A stretch of DNA of 64,000 nt from Desulfocicer sp963675955 (GCA_963675955.2 CAXXVR010000010.1:276525-340524); one strand, 5' to 3'. Shown: positions 34,329 to 43,817, numbered from the stretch's first letter. Made by a program: numbers and translations. The notes: generated from the sequence alone by a model not told the origin.

Positions 34329-34643
34329 CCTGGGCCGGGCACACAGACCAGTATCAAAGGCATGGCCCAGGAGGTTGTCACCCCCCCAGTAACATAAGAT
34401 GGTCTCCATCCCCGCAATGGCGGATACTTTGATCAGATCCATCAGAATATGATGGACGGCGGGCCTTATCATCAGGTACCAAAATCACAACCAGATCCAG
34501 AAAATTCTTGAAAGAGATGGTGTGTCATGTTAACACACAGTGTTTATTGTTTTGCGCCTGGTCCCCCGGCCTTCGTGGCCAGGCCGCACAGACACCCGGC
34601 TTGACATCGGCTATCCACACCTAAAACGGAGCTTATAACTGGT
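34329..34643. other. Intergenic region between mfd and surA with hairpins
   Basis: No gene is supported. CCTGGGCC (34329-34336) pairs with GGCCCAGG (34364-34371) right after the mfd stop and may end that transcript, though no T-run follows. A second hairpin, GCCTGGTC/GGCCAGGC, lies at 34556-34584. TTGACA at about 34601 could be a -35 element for surA, but a matching -10 box is not clear. Confidence 0.5.
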
Positions 34644-35612
34644 ATGACAAAGAATTATCGCTTTGTATATTATTATTGTTTATTTTTTTTGATTTTAATT
34701 CCTGCCATGACCTCTGGGGAAATTGTGGATCGTATTGTTGCCGTGGTGAATGACGATATCATCACCCTTTCCGAATTAAACAATGCCATTCGACCCTATG
34801 AAGAGAAATTGTCCACTGCCGGATATTCCCAGGAAAAAATGGAGGCCATGCAGTTTAACCTAAGGCAGGAAATGCTTAAAAACCTGGTGGATCGCAAGAT
34901 AACGGATCAGGAGGTTAAAAAACTTGGCATGACCGTCTCCGATCAGGAAGTGGACAATGCCATTGAACAGCTCAAACGATCCCGGATGATGACCCAGGAA
35001 GACCTGGAAAAGGCCTTGAAACAGGAAGGGATGAGCTATGATGACTATCGAGATAAAATCCGTCAGGAAATCCTGCGGCCCAAATTGATTAATTTCAGTG
35101 TAAAATCCAAGGTGATCATCACCGACCAGGATATTAAAAACTATTATGAGACCCACCCGGAAATGTATGGTGGAACCAAAAAGATATATTTAAGAAACAT
35201 TTTAATCAGCGGGGGTGCTCTCTCCGTGGACGGGCTTGTGCAGGAAAAATTTAATGCCGTCACCCAGGCCCTTACAGACGGCAACTCCTTCGCCGATGTT
35301 GCCAGGCAATATTCCCAGGCACCCAATGCCGCAGATGGTGGAAAAATTGGTCTTTTCAGCTTGGATGCCCTGTCCGGAGAAATTGCCGATGCCGTAAAAG
35401 ACCTTGCAGCCGGTGAGCACACGGAATTTATCCAGACGAATCTGGGCTATCAGATGTTCTTTGTGGAAAGCATTGATGATGGCTCCAGCACATCCCTGGA
35501 GGCGGTTTCCGATGAGATCAGAAAAAAATTATACGATGATATTGTGGAAAAAAAGTTTAACGCCTGGATTGAAGACCTGAGGGAAAAAGCCCACGTCAAG
35601 CATATGTTATAG
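34644..35612 (+). CDS. surA: Periplasmic peptidyl-prolyl isomerase/chaperone, SurA type
   Basis: SurA escorts unfolded outer-membrane proteins through the periplasm. The 322-residue product has a signal peptide (residues 1-26, cut near TSG-EIVD), the SurA N-terminal chaperone motif (IVDRIVAVVNDDIITLSEL) and one parvulin domain (about residues 180-275, with SGGALSVDG, NSFADVARQYSQAPNAADGGKIG and GYQMFFVE). E. coli SurA has two parvulin domains, so this is the shorter form found in deltaproteobacteria. Whether it is SurA or a PpiD-like relative rests on the N-terminal domain and the lack of a permanent membrane anchor. Confidence 0.85.
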   Translation: MTKNYRFVYYYCLFFLILIPAMTSGEIVDRIVAVVNDDIITLSELNNAIRPYEEKLSTAGYSQEKMEAMQFNLRQEMLKNLVDRKITDQEVKKLGMTVSDQEVDNAIEQLKRSRMMTQEDLEKALKQEGMSYDDYRDKIRQEILRPKLINFSVKSKVIITDQDIKNYYETHPEMYGGTKKIYLRNILISGGALSVDGLVQEKFNAVTQALTDGNSFADVARQYSQAPNAADGGKIGLFSLDALSGEIADAVKDLAAGEHTEFIQTNLGYQMFFVESIDDGSSTSLEAVSDEIRKKLYDDIVEKKFNAWIEDLREKAHVKHML

Positions 35613-35749
35613 ATCTACTTCACCCTTCGTCCGGTACGGCAATGGCCCGGTTAATAAAAAGTCAGACAAAAGCATCAACGGTGCAGGCCTGACCCCTCCC
35701 AAGATGGCATATGTTATGTTCAAGTTCCATCATCGAATATCAAGAAATA

Positions 35750-35812
35750 TCCAGGACCGAAAACTCAGTACCGAAAACCCAGAACCCAGCACCCAACACC
35801 CATACAACAGAG
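35750..35812 (+). repeat. ACCGAAAACCCAG / ACCCAGCACCCAACACCC tract
   Basis: A simple, degenerate repeat of units such as ACCGAAAACTCAG, ACCGAAAACCCAG, ACCCAGCACCCA and ACACCC runs just before mgtE. Closely similar tracts follow the hairpin repeat near 63345 and, in reverse, near 56790, so this may be the tail of a decayed copy of that family. Confidence 0.65.
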
Positions 35813-35820
35813 GTTAAAAA

Positions 35821-37185
35821 ATGCAGAAAGAGCGCCATAAAATACTTGCAGAAAGTGTCAAACGCCTGTTAAGACGTGGTGCCACCAAGTCCCTGCTCAA
35901 TATCATCAAAAAAACCCACGCAGCGGACCTCTCTCTTGTGTTTCGTGAACTGTCCAACGAAAACCGCCTTAAAATGTTTGAGCTCATGGATGATCCGGAA
36001 CAAAAGGGGGTACTGTTCTCCGAACTGGAAGAGACGGTTTTCCTGGAGATCATGGATCACATGCCCATTGATGAGGTGGTGGATGTGTTTGAAAACATGG
36101 CCGCCGATGATGCTGCAGAACTCTTAGGCTATCTGGATGAAGACAAAGCGGATGTCATCCTGGAAAAAATGAACAATGAAGACTCCCTGGAAGTGGAGCA
36201 TCTCATGAGCTATGGCGAGGACAGCGCCGGCAGTATCATGGTACCGGACTTCATCGCCCTGAAAGAAGACATGGGGGCAAGGGATGTCATTGAGGCCCTG
36301 CAAAATGAGTTCCTTGATGTGGAGATGCCCTTTTATGTCTACGTCATTGACGCCTATGGCAAGCTTGTTGGGGTGAGTTCCCTGCGCCAGCTGGTGGTGG
36401 TGCATCCGGAAAAACCCCTTAAGGACTTCATGACCCGGGACATTGTATCTGTAAAAACTTACACCGACCGGGAGGATGTGGCCCAGCTGGTGGCCCGGTA
36501 CGATTATCTGGCAGTCCCCGTTGTGGACGATGACAATCGTCTGGTGGGTATTGTCACCGTGGATGACGTCATTGACATCATCAGCGAAGAGGCCACCGGC
36601 GATATTCTTAAAATGGCCGGTGTGGGCGAGGACTACATTGAAACCCAGACGGTGCTCCGGGGTACCCGCATCCGCCTGCCCTGGCTGTTCACCAGTTTCC
36701 TGGGGGGGCTTGCCGCTTTTTTCATCATCGGCAATTTTGAAGAAAGTCTGACCAAATATGCCTATCTTGCCGCCTTTATTCCGGTGATCATGGGCATGGG
36801 GGGAAATATTGGTACCCAGTCTTCCACCATTGTAGTACGCGGTATTGCCACGGGCAAAATCGATACCGGAGATCTAGTGTCTGTGGTGGGAAAAGAGCTT
36901 GCCATCGGAGTGATTCTGGGCCTTATCTATGGAGTTTTTATCGGGGTGGTAGCCAAGGTGCGCTTTCATCAGGAACCCCTGTCCCTGCAGCTTGCCTTTG
37001 CTGTGGGCTTTGCTGTGATCACCTCCATGTCAGTGGCGGCCCTTGTGGGTTCCCTTGTTCCCATGCTCTTTGAAAAAGCTAACATTGACCCGGCAGTTGC
37101 CACCGGTCCATTTGTCACCACCTCGGTGGATATTGTCAGTGTTTACTGCTATTTCATGATAGCAACGCTTCTGTTGGAAATTTAA
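35821..37185 (+). CDS. mgtE: Magnesium transporter MgtE
   Basis: MgtE is a homodimeric Mg2+ channel gated by cytoplasmic magnesium. The 454-residue product has the N-terminal MgtE_N superhelix (about residues 30-135), two CBS domains (about 138-260; GAREVIEAL-like MGARDVIEAL and VPVVDDDNRLVGIVTVDDVIDII) and the C-terminal membrane domain with five helices, including IPVIMGMGGNIGTQSSTIVVRGIA, where the conserved Asn-Gln region forms the pore. It begins 5 bases before recO's upstream region ends, and recO follows directly, so the two are probably co-transcribed. Confidence 0.95.
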   Translation: MQKERHKILAESVKRLLRRGATKSLLNIIKKTHAADLSLVFRELSNENRLKMFELMDDPEQKGVLFSELEETVFLEIMDHMPIDEVVDVFENMAADDAAELLGYLDEDKADVILEKMNNEDSLEVEHLMSYGEDSAGSIMVPDFIALKEDMGARDVIEALQNEFLDVEMPFYVYVIDAYGKLVGVSSLRQLVVVHPEKPLKDFMTRDIVSVKTYTDREDVAQLVARYDYLAVPVVDDDNRLVGIVTVDDVIDIISEEATGDILKMAGVGEDYIETQTVLRGTRIRLPWLFTSFLGGLAAFFIIGNFEESLTKYAYLAAFIPVIMGMGGNIGTQSSTIVVRGIATGKIDTGDLVSVVGKELAIGVILGLIYGVFIGVVAKVRFHQEPLSLQLAFAVGFAVITSMSVAALVGSLVPMLFEKANIDPAVATGPFVTTSVDIVSVYCYFMIATLLLEI

Positions 37186-37956
37186 ATGGAGCCTTTTTCC
37201 ACAGACGCCATTTTGATCCGCCGCATTGAGTATGGGGACCACGACCTGATCATCACCTACTTTACCCGATCCATGGGCCGGTTGTCGGTAATGGCCAAAA
37301 ATGCAAGGCTAAGCGTCAAGCGATTTGCCGGGGCTCTGGACCCGTTTACGGTGATGAATATCCAGTGTACCTGGCCCAAACGTAAAAACCGCATGCCCAT
37401 ATTAAACAGTGTGGACATAGAGACCGCCTTTGCCAGGATACGCACCAATGCCGTGCACACAGGGTATGCCAGTTACTGGCTGGAGATGGTGAACGCATGG
37501 ATGGAAGAGGGCAGGCAGGAGCCGGAACTTTATGACCTGCTGTTTTATGTGTTAAAGCAATTAAACGATGGGATCATGGATGTGAAGGTGTTAAGCCTTT
37601 TGTTTCAGATCCGCTTCATGGGTATTTCCGGGTTTACCCCAAATCTTTCCTGCTGCGGCAGGTGTGAAACCCCCATTGATAAGATTTCCCAGGGTCGCAT
37701 CACCTTTGATTTTGCAGAGGGCAGATTGGTGTGCAACCGATGCGGTACCGGTTCCATCCACCACGGCATCACCGTTTCCAAGGGCACCTTGAAACAGCTG
37801 TTCTGGATCAACACAACGGACATGGGACGGGCAGAACGACTGAAAGTTTCTCCGGAGGCCATACAGGAAGGTGCAGGACTTCTGGAAGCCTTTATTCCAT
37901 TCCACATTGGCCGGGATATGAAAAGCCTGACGGTGCTCCGTCGGCTTATGAATTGA
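37186..37956 (+). CDS. recO: DNA repair protein RecO
   Basis: RecO loads RecA onto SSB-coated single strands in the RecFOR pathway. The 256-residue product has the N-terminal OB fold (TDAILIRRIEYGDHDLIITYFTR in two parts, LSVMAKNARLS) and the C-terminal helical domain with a four-cysteine zinc site (CCGRC near residue 161 and CNRCG near residue 185). The start codon abuts the mgtE stop. Confidence 0.93.
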   Translation: MEPFSTDAILIRRIEYGDHDLIITYFTRSMGRLSVMAKNARLSVKRFAGALDPFTVMNIQCTWPKRKNRMPILNSVDIETAFARIRTNAVHTGYASYWLEMVNAWMEEGRQEPELYDLLFYVLKQLNDGIMDVKVLSLLFQIRFMGISGFTPNLSCCGRCETPIDKISQGRITFDFAEGRLVCNRCGTGSIHHGITVSKGTLKQLFWINTTDMGRAERLKVSPEAIQEGAGLLEAFIPFHIGRDMKSLTVLRRLMN

Positions 37957-37982
37957 TTTTCTTTGTTAAAAATGAGAAGCCG

Positions 37983-39026
37983 ATGAACTTTAAAACCATA
38001 CTTGAAAAAAAAAACATCACCGTGTCTGTTCCCTGTCGCATTGACCTTGGCGGCACCCTGGACATCAGCACCTTTTTCCTTCCCTTAAATCACCTGAACC
38101 CCGGTACATTCAACATTGCCCTTGATATGAGAACCAGCGTTACCCTTTCCCCCTGGCGCACAGGTCACATAAAAATTTCCTCCCGGGGGTTTGACAGTGC
38201 CGAGTTTGATGCACAAACGGTTCCCTTTACCCATCCCATGGGACTTATGTTTGCCGTAGTTCGGTTTTTTAACGGTCATGGGGTGCATGTACACATTGAA
38301 TCTTCTTCCCCCCCAAGAAGTGCCCTGGGCGGATCATCCGCCGCCGCTGTGGCCATGGTGGCAGCTTTTTATACGGCCCTGGGACACCCGGTGGAACCCG
38401 GTCCTGCCGCCGCCATTGCCCATCATATTGAATCCAGTGTGGCCGGAGTCCCCTGTGGCCAGCAGGACCAACTGGCCGCAGCATTCGGCGGGGTGAACCT
38501 GTGGCGCTGGACCGTTGAAAAAGGACATCCCACCTTTGTACAGGAACCTGTATTTTCCGGTCAAAATGCGTTAAAAGATCTCAACACCAACCTTCTGGTG
38601 GCCTATTGCGGCATCCCCCATGTGTCCAGTGATATCAATAAAAGATGGGTAAATCAGTTCCTTTCCGGGCAGAATCGTGATAAATGGGAGCAAATTGTGA
38701 AACTCACAGCGGACTTTTCAACGGCTGTGAAAACAAAAAATTTTCACCAGGCAGCCATGCTGATGAATCAGGAAACCCGCATCCGTCTGGACATGACACC
38801 AGATGTCCTGGACGACATCGGTCAGGCCCTGTTCAAGGCAGCAGTTGCCATGGACTGCGGTGCCAGGTTCACCGGGGCTGGCGGCGGTGGATGCATCTGG
38901 GCCATTGGTGCGGTTTCCACCATGGAAAAATTGAGACAGCAATGGCAAAACATACTTATAAACAAGGATCAGGCCCAGCTTTTGAAAACGGCCGTTGATC
39001 CTAAAGGTATAATGATACTCTCATGA
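37983..39026 (+). CDS. GHMP family sugar kinase
   Basis: The protein has the three GHMP kinase motifs: VPCRIDLGGTLDIS at the N-terminus, PPRSALGGSSAAAVAM (phosphate-binding motif 2) and FTGAGGGGCIWA (motif 3). It resembles heptose or other sugar 1-kinases more than galactokinase, but the substrate is not readable. Length 347 residues. I chose ATG 37983, 26 bases after recO; longer in-frame starts fall inside recO. A role in heptose or surface-sugar synthesis is a guess from family. Confidence 0.82.
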   Translation: MNFKTILEKKNITVSVPCRIDLGGTLDISTFFLPLNHLNPGTFNIALDMRTSVTLSPWRTGHIKISSRGFDSAEFDAQTVPFTHPMGLMFAVVRFFNGHGVHVHIESSSPPRSALGGSSAAAVAMVAAFYTALGHPVEPGPAAAIAHHIESSVAGVPCGQQDQLAAAFGGVNLWRWTVEKGHPTFVQEPVFSGQNALKDLNTNLLVAYCGIPHVSSDINKRWVNQFLSGQNRDKWEQIVKLTADFSTAVKTKNFHQAAMLMNQETRIRLDMTPDVLDDIGQALFKAAVAMDCGARFTGAGGGGCIWAIGAVSTMEKLRQQWQNILINKDQAQLLKTAVDPKGIMILS

Positions 39027-39147
39027 GTCGTAGATTTTCATTGCCCAGCCCCCATGTACCCTTGAAAGAAATGCACCAAGCACATGATTGGGGGTCAGAT
39101 GGAAAATATCTATGACGGATGGGTGATACTTTAAAGGCGAAAAAATT

Positions 39148-40029
39148 ATGAATTTTCAGGAAGTAATTTTAAATCTGCAAAAGTTCTGGGCAGATCAGGG
39201 CTGTGTCATCATTCAACCCTATGACCAGGAAGTGGGTGCAGGTACATTTCATCATGCCACCACCTTGAAATCACTGGGACCAGAACCCTGGAAGGTGGCC
39301 TATGTTCAGCCTTCCCGGCGACCCACCGATGGCCGGTATGGAGAAAACCCCAACCGACTCCAGCACTACTACCAGTTCCAGGTGCTGCTCAAACCCTCCC
39401 CCGCCGATGTGCAGCAGCTGTATCTTGACAGTTTAAAATGCATTGGCATTGATCCCCTGGCCCATGACATCCGCTTTGTGGAAGATGACTGGGAATCTCC
39501 CACCCTGGGTGCCTCGGGTCTTGGCTGGGAGGTGTGGCTGGACGGCATGGAAGTCACACAGTTCACCTATTTCCAGGTGGCGGGAAGCCTGGAGTTAAGC
39601 CCCATTTCCGTGGAGCTCACCTATGGGCTGGAACGGCTTTGCATGTATCTGCAGGGGGTGGACAGCGTATATGATCTCATGTGGAACGACACTATCACCT
39701 ATGGCGATGTATACCACCAGCAGGAGGTGGAGCAGTCCACCTACAACTTTGAGGTGGCCAACACCGATGTGCTGTTTGATCTTTTTTCCAAATATGAGGG
39801 AGAGGCCCTGCGCATAGTCAAACAGGGCCTGGTGCTGCCGGCCTATGAATTCTGTCTGAAATGTTCCCACACCTTTAATCTTCTGGATGCAAGGGGGGTT
39901 ATCAGCGTCACGGAGAGAACCGGGTACATCGGAAGAATCAGAAACATTGCAAGGGAATGTGCCAAGGCCTATGTGGCCCAGCGAGAAGCACTGGGACACC
40001 CCCTTTTAAAACAGGATAAACAGGTGTAA
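39148..40029 (+). CDS. glyQ: Glycyl-tRNA synthetase alpha subunit
   Basis: GlyQ is the catalytic subunit of the bacterial alpha2beta2 glycyl-tRNA synthetase, holding the class II active site. The sequence is strongly conserved: FWADQGCVIIQPYDQEVGAGTFH in two parts, GEN, NRLQHYYQFQV, WEVWLDGMEVTQFTYFQ and LTYGLERLCMYLQ. Length 293 residues. glyS follows after 2 bases. Confidence 0.98.
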   Translation: MNFQEVILNLQKFWADQGCVIIQPYDQEVGAGTFHHATTLKSLGPEPWKVAYVQPSRRPTDGRYGENPNRLQHYYQFQVLLKPSPADVQQLYLDSLKCIGIDPLAHDIRFVEDDWESPTLGASGLGWEVWLDGMEVTQFTYFQVAGSLELSPISVELTYGLERLCMYLQGVDSVYDLMWNDTITYGDVYHQQEVEQSTYNFEVANTDVLFDLFSKYEGEALRIVKQGLVLPAYEFCLKCSHTFNLLDARGVISVTERTGYIGRIRNIARECAKAYVAQREALGHPLLKQDKQV

Positions 40030-40031
40030 TC

Positions 40032-42101
40032 ATGAGTGATTTTTTAGTTGAAATCGGCGCGGAAGAGATCCCCGCCGGATATATTGTTCCTGCCCTTGCG
40101 GCATTTCGTGAAAGCCTGCTTTCGGCCCTGGTCAAGGCCCGGATCAACCATGGGGCCGCAAAGGTATATGGTACCCCCCGACGGCTGGCAGTGATCATTG
40201 ACAGCGTGGCAGAAACCCAGGCGGCAAAAACCTCCACCATCATGGGGCCCCCGGCCCGGGTGGGGTATGACAAGGATGGTAACCCCACCATTGCCGCAGA
40301 AAAATTTGCAGAAAAAGCAGGCGTATCCCTTTCAGAGGTTACCACCACAACCACCGACAAGGGTGACTATCTGACAGCGGTGATAGAAGAGCCATGCCTG
40401 TCAGCAGCAGACATTCTGGCCGAGGCCTTGCCGGGTATCGTTTTAAACCTTCCCTTTCCCAAACGCATGCGCTGGGGCAGCCTTTCCATCAGTTTTGCAA
40501 GGCCCATTATCTCTCTAACCGCCCTTCTGGGAGAAACGGTGATTCCATTTACGGTGGGTAACATCACCGCCTCCAACGAGGTGTTCGGCCATTTTTTCAT
40601 GCATCCCGGCAAATTTCCTGTGGCATCCCCGAAAGACTACCTGGAACTGCTGCGGTCCAAAGGAGTTCTTGCCGACATTGAAGAACGAAAGGCCATTTTG
40701 ATCCAGGAGATTGAAAAGACCGCTGCCGCCCATGACAGCCATATTTTAAAGGATGATGAGCTGGTGGACATTGTCACCAATCTCGTGGAATATCCCTACC
40801 CCGTGGTGGGCAAATTTGACGAGGCCTTTCTGGAGGTACCCGACGAGGCATTGATCACGGCCATGAGAGAACACCAGAAATACTTTGCCCTCACCGATGC
40901 CAAAGGTGCTTTAAAGCCCTGCTTCATAGCCGTGAATAATACCCGGGCAACGGATATGGATGTGGTGGCCGCAGGTCATGGAAAGGTGATACGGGCTCGC
41001 CTGGCCGATGCCCAGTTCTTTTACAAGGTGGATCTAGAATCCACCCTGGATGATTTTGCTAAAAAACTTAAAAATGTGACCTTCCAGGCAAGCCTTGGCT
41101 CCATGTATGAAAAACGTCAGCGCCTGGAAATTCTAGGAGAATATCTCACCGGTGTGGTTTATCCCGACGGCAATGATACCCTTCTTAATGATGTTGTCCG
41201 GGCAGCCCAGATCTGCAAGGCGGACCTTGTAAGTCAGATGGTCATTGAGTTCACCAAGCTCCAGGGTATCATCGGCCGGGTTTATGCCGAAAAGGCCGGG
41301 GAAAACACGGAGGTATCCACTGCCATCGAACAGCATTACCGACCGGTACATGCAGGAGCACAACTTCCGACATCGGAAACAGGTAAACTGCTTGCCTTGG
41401 CCGACAAGATAGACAGCATCTGCGGCTGCTTTTCCATTGATCTGATTCCAACCGGGGCTTCTGATCCCTACGCACTTCGTCGCCAGAGCATCGGTATTGT
41501 CCAGATTATGCTGGAGGCAGGACTTACCTTCTCCCTTAAAGCCCTGGTGGAAAAAGGGGTATCCCTGTATGTGAAAGATGCAGATAAATCAGCTGCCGTG
41601 ACAGATCAGGTATTATCCTTTATCAAGGGCCGCATGGGCAACATGCTGGTGGATCAGGGGCATTCCCGGGAATCTGTTAATTCTGCCCTGGCCGTTTCCT
41701 TTGACAATGTGCCAGATTGCCTGCTTAGAATCCGTGCTCTTGATACCATGCGCAGGGAACCCGATTTTGAACCCCTGTCCATTGCGTTTAAACGGGTGGT
41801 AAACATCCTTAAAAAGGCCGGTGTACAGGAAGCCATAACAGTGGATGAATCCCTGTTTGAAGATGAATCGGAAAAGGCCCTTTATTCGGCCTGCCAGGCC
41901 GTGGGGGAACAGGTAAAAGCGTTCACGGCTGCCGGTGATTATGAAAAGGCATTAAAAGAAATCGCCACTTTAAGACCCTTTGTGGATAGGTTCTTTGATG
42001 AGGTCATGGTCATGGTGGATGATGAAGCGGTAAAACAAAACCGCATGGGCTTTTGTGTGCTGTGGCCGCACTCTTCCAGAACATTGCGGATTTTACGTTG
42101 A
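40032..42101 (+). CDS. glyS: Glycyl-tRNA synthetase beta subunit
   Basis: GlyS carries the tRNA-recognition domains of the heterotetrameric glycyl-tRNA synthetase. Typical segments are LVEIGAEEIPAGYI at the N-terminus, GPP.RVGYD, LPFPKRMRWG, EVPDEALITAMREHQKYFAL, GADPYALRRQ-like GASDPYALRRQSIGI and FFDEVMVM near the end. Length 689 residues. It ends at the edge of repeat B, and its final codons lie in the TTGATATAA-like left flank of that repeat. Confidence 0.97.
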   Translation: MSDFLVEIGAEEIPAGYIVPALAAFRESLLSALVKARINHGAAKVYGTPRRLAVIIDSVAETQAAKTSTIMGPPARVGYDKDGNPTIAAEKFAEKAGVSLSEVTTTTTDKGDYLTAVIEEPCLSAADILAEALPGIVLNLPFPKRMRWGSLSISFARPIISLTALLGETVIPFTVGNITASNEVFGHFFMHPGKFPVASPKDYLELLRSKGVLADIEERKAILIQEIEKTAAAHDSHILKDDELVDIVTNLVEYPYPVVGKFDEAFLEVPDEALITAMREHQKYFALTDAKGALKPCFIAVNNTRATDMDVVAAGHGKVIRARLADAQFFYKVDLESTLDDFAKKLKNVTFQASLGSMYEKRQRLEILGEYLTGVVYPDGNDTLLNDVVRAAQICKADLVSQMVIEFTKLQGIIGRVYAEKAGENTEVSTAIEQHYRPVHAGAQLPTSETGKLLALADKIDSICGCFSIDLIPTGASDPYALRRQSIGIVQIMLEAGLTFSLKALVEKGVSLYVKDADKSAAVTDQVLSFIKGRMGNMLVDQGHSRESVNSALAVSFDNVPDCLLRIRALDTMRREPDFEPLSIAFKRVVNILKKAGVQEAITVDESLFEDESEKALYSACQAVGEQVKAFTAAGDYEKALKEIATLRPFVDRFFDEVMVMVDDEAVKQNRMGFCVLWPHSSRTLRILR

Positions 42102-42103
42102 TA

Positions 42104-42352
42104 TAATCCACATGGCAGTAATCACCTGCCACAACGAAAAATAAAAATGGCATGGTGCCGCCCCCGACGGGCGAGCGGTCCGGCCCCGGACCGTCGGCGG
42201 CCCTTTTGCCCTGCCGGTCTAAAGCGCAGGAACTGCGGGCAGGTTTGTCCTCAAACAGCCTGCGCTTTTTAACGCCCGGCAGGGCAAAAGGGCTGATCGC
42301 CTTGGGCTCCGAATGGGCCGGACCGCTCGCCCGCCGGGGGCTCTGCTGTCGA
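42104..42352 (+). repeat. Modular hairpin repeat, copy B with a 180-base compound hairpin
   Basis: Left module: GGCAG/CTGCC stem (42114-42130) followed by ACAACGAA (42131-42138). Then a very long hairpin: outer arms 42161-42186 and 42315-42340 (26 bases, one mismatch), middle arms CCCTTTTGCCCTGCCGG (42201-42217) with its exact complement (42276-42292), and inner arms AAAGCGCAGG (42221) with CCTGCGCTTT (42259). CTCTGCTG follows as in the other copies. The outer stem starts like copies A and D (CCCCCGACGGGC) but the interior is unrelated to theirs. No protein is encoded. Confidence 0.9.
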
Positions 42353-42442
42353 AATGTCGATGGCTTCATTCACTAATCAAAATGAATATGAACATCAGCT
42401 GACAGGCGTATGTCAGTCCAGATAAATATAAGGAGCAAAAAG

Positions 42443-42700
42443 ATGGCAGGTTATGATCCTGAAAAAGATAAAACATTAAACGAATGGAAATGTGAAGAGA
42501 CCGGGTTGATGGTCTCCATTCATCAATATGCCGGCGGCGAGCCAAAGCTGCAGATCGGTCCCAGAATTTTAAAGAAAAAGGATGGCACCGACCGTGCCCC
42601 TTCCAAGGCAGGTCGTCTGTCCATGGAAGATGTGCTGTGGCTGTACGACATCATTGATGAGGTAAAGGATGAGCTTGCCGACGTTGTCGGACCTGAATAG
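42443..42700 (+). CDS. Small conserved-looking protein, possibly PC4/YdbC-like
   Basis: An 85-residue protein with a good Shine-Dalgarno (AAGGAG, 42430-42435) before ATG 42443; an in-frame ATG upstream at 42410 is less likely. The middle (VSIHQYAGGEPKLQIGPR) and the C-terminal helix (LSMEDVLWLYDIIDEVKDEL) recall the layout of PC4-fold single-strand DNA binding proteins such as YdbC, four strands followed by a helix. This is a fold-level impression without proof. The next gene overlaps its 3' end by 32 bases. Confidence 0.65.
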   Translation: MAGYDPEKDKTLNEWKCEETGLMVSIHQYAGGEPKLQIGPRILKKKDGTDRAPSKAGRLSMEDVLWLYDIIDEVKDELADVVGPE

Positions 42701-43592
42701 TCCATCCCTGGTACCCCCCATGGGGACCGGAAAACCCCCTGATCTTCCCCCCCTTGCGGTGATGGTCAGCACGGTGCCCGATGTACGGTATATCAAAAAA
42801 AGCCTGGGTCAACCCCGGTCCAGGCCTTTTTTTATGGGGGAGCTGTTCTCAACCCCGGTGGCCCCTGTGGCATGCCAGAACCGGAACAAGCAGGAGATTG
42901 CCCCTGGCGCACCCATGAACCATTTTACAACATCCATGGAAAAGCAGAGCCAAGCCCCGATAAAAAAGGCAAAACAGGCAGCTGTCATGGAGAACACCGT
43001 CTCATTTGTCGGTCCTTACATGGGAGCTCCCTACGCTGCGATGATACTGGAAACCCTCATTGCCCGGGGGGTGCGGCAGATCATTGTAATGGGGTGGTGC
43101 GGGTCCATTTCACCCACGGTGAACATAGGGGATATTCTGATGCCGGATGCCGCCATTTCCCACGAAGGCACCTCCATGAATTACATGGATTCCCCCGAAG
43201 ATTTCCCGGTGATATATCCCCCTGCCCCGCCATCATCTGCCACGGGTCTTGCCGGAAACATTACCGGGTTTCTTGATGAAAAGAAAATACCCTTTAAAAA
43301 AGGGTGCATCTGGACCACAGACGCCATTTACCGGGAAACAAGACAAAAGGTGGACTTTTTTCATTCCCGGGGAGCCCTGGCCGTGGAGATGGAGTGTTCG
43401 GCTCTTTTTGCCGTGGCGGCCCACCACGGGGTGGAGCTGGTTGCGCTTTTAGTGGTGTCAGACGATCTGTCCGGTACCCGGTGGAAGCCTGCCTTTAAAT
43501 CCAAAGCCTTTTCCGGGGCACGCAGACAGGTCAGCCATGCCCTCATGGATTTTTGCACCCACCATGGCACTGTGATATCGACAACCGATTAA
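42669..43592 (+). CDS. Nucleoside phosphorylase family protein
   Basis: The protein belongs to the PNP/UDP phosphorylase family, which cleaves nucleosides with phosphate. Family features are VSFVGPYMGAPYAAM, IIVMGWCGSISPTVNIGDI, HEGTSMNYM and the catalytic region ALAVEMECSALFAVAAHHG. Length 307 residues from ATG 42669, which overlaps the upstream gene; ATG 42720 is an alternative. I kept the longer form because relatives have an N-terminal extension before the PPLAVMV strand. Substrate is not readable. Confidence 0.82.
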   Translation: MSLPTLSDLNSPSLVPPMGTGKPPDLPPLAVMVSTVPDVRYIKKSLGQPRSRPFFMGELFSTPVAPVACQNRNKQEIAPGAPMNHFTTSMEKQSQAPIKKAKQAAVMENTVSFVGPYMGAPYAAMILETLIARGVRQIIVMGWCGSISPTVNIGDILMPDAAISHEGTSMNYMDSPEDFPVIYPPAPPSSATGLAGNITGFLDEKKIPFKKGCIWTTDAIYRETRQKVDFFHSRGALAVEMECSALFAVAAHHGVELVALLVVSDDLSGTRWKPAFKSKAFSGARRQVSHALMDFCTHHGTVISTTD

Positions 43593-43817
43593 AATTTAAT
43601 TAAGTAGCCACACATATTTTTTAAACTTGCGTTATTGGCACTGTTGTTCAAATCAATGTTGAAACACAGGTAGTGCTCAAAAGTATGGAGCCTGATGAAA
43701 TCCTCAACCTCCAATAACACAAGCCTGATCCCAATTGACCTGCCAACTGTGACGGCTGGCCCATGTTATGATCACCGAAAAATATATGCACGGGTGCTTA
43801 TCCCCATTGAGGAATCC

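Noticed and set aside
34154..34417. Possible minus-strand gene remnant after mfd
   Set aside because: The translations tried in each frame gave no recognisable protein and contain stops; treated as intergenic DNA with hairpins.
42104..42352. Reading the hairpin repeats as CRISPR
   Set aside because: Modules are few, are hairpins of differing sequence, and have no regularly spaced unique spacers or cas genes.
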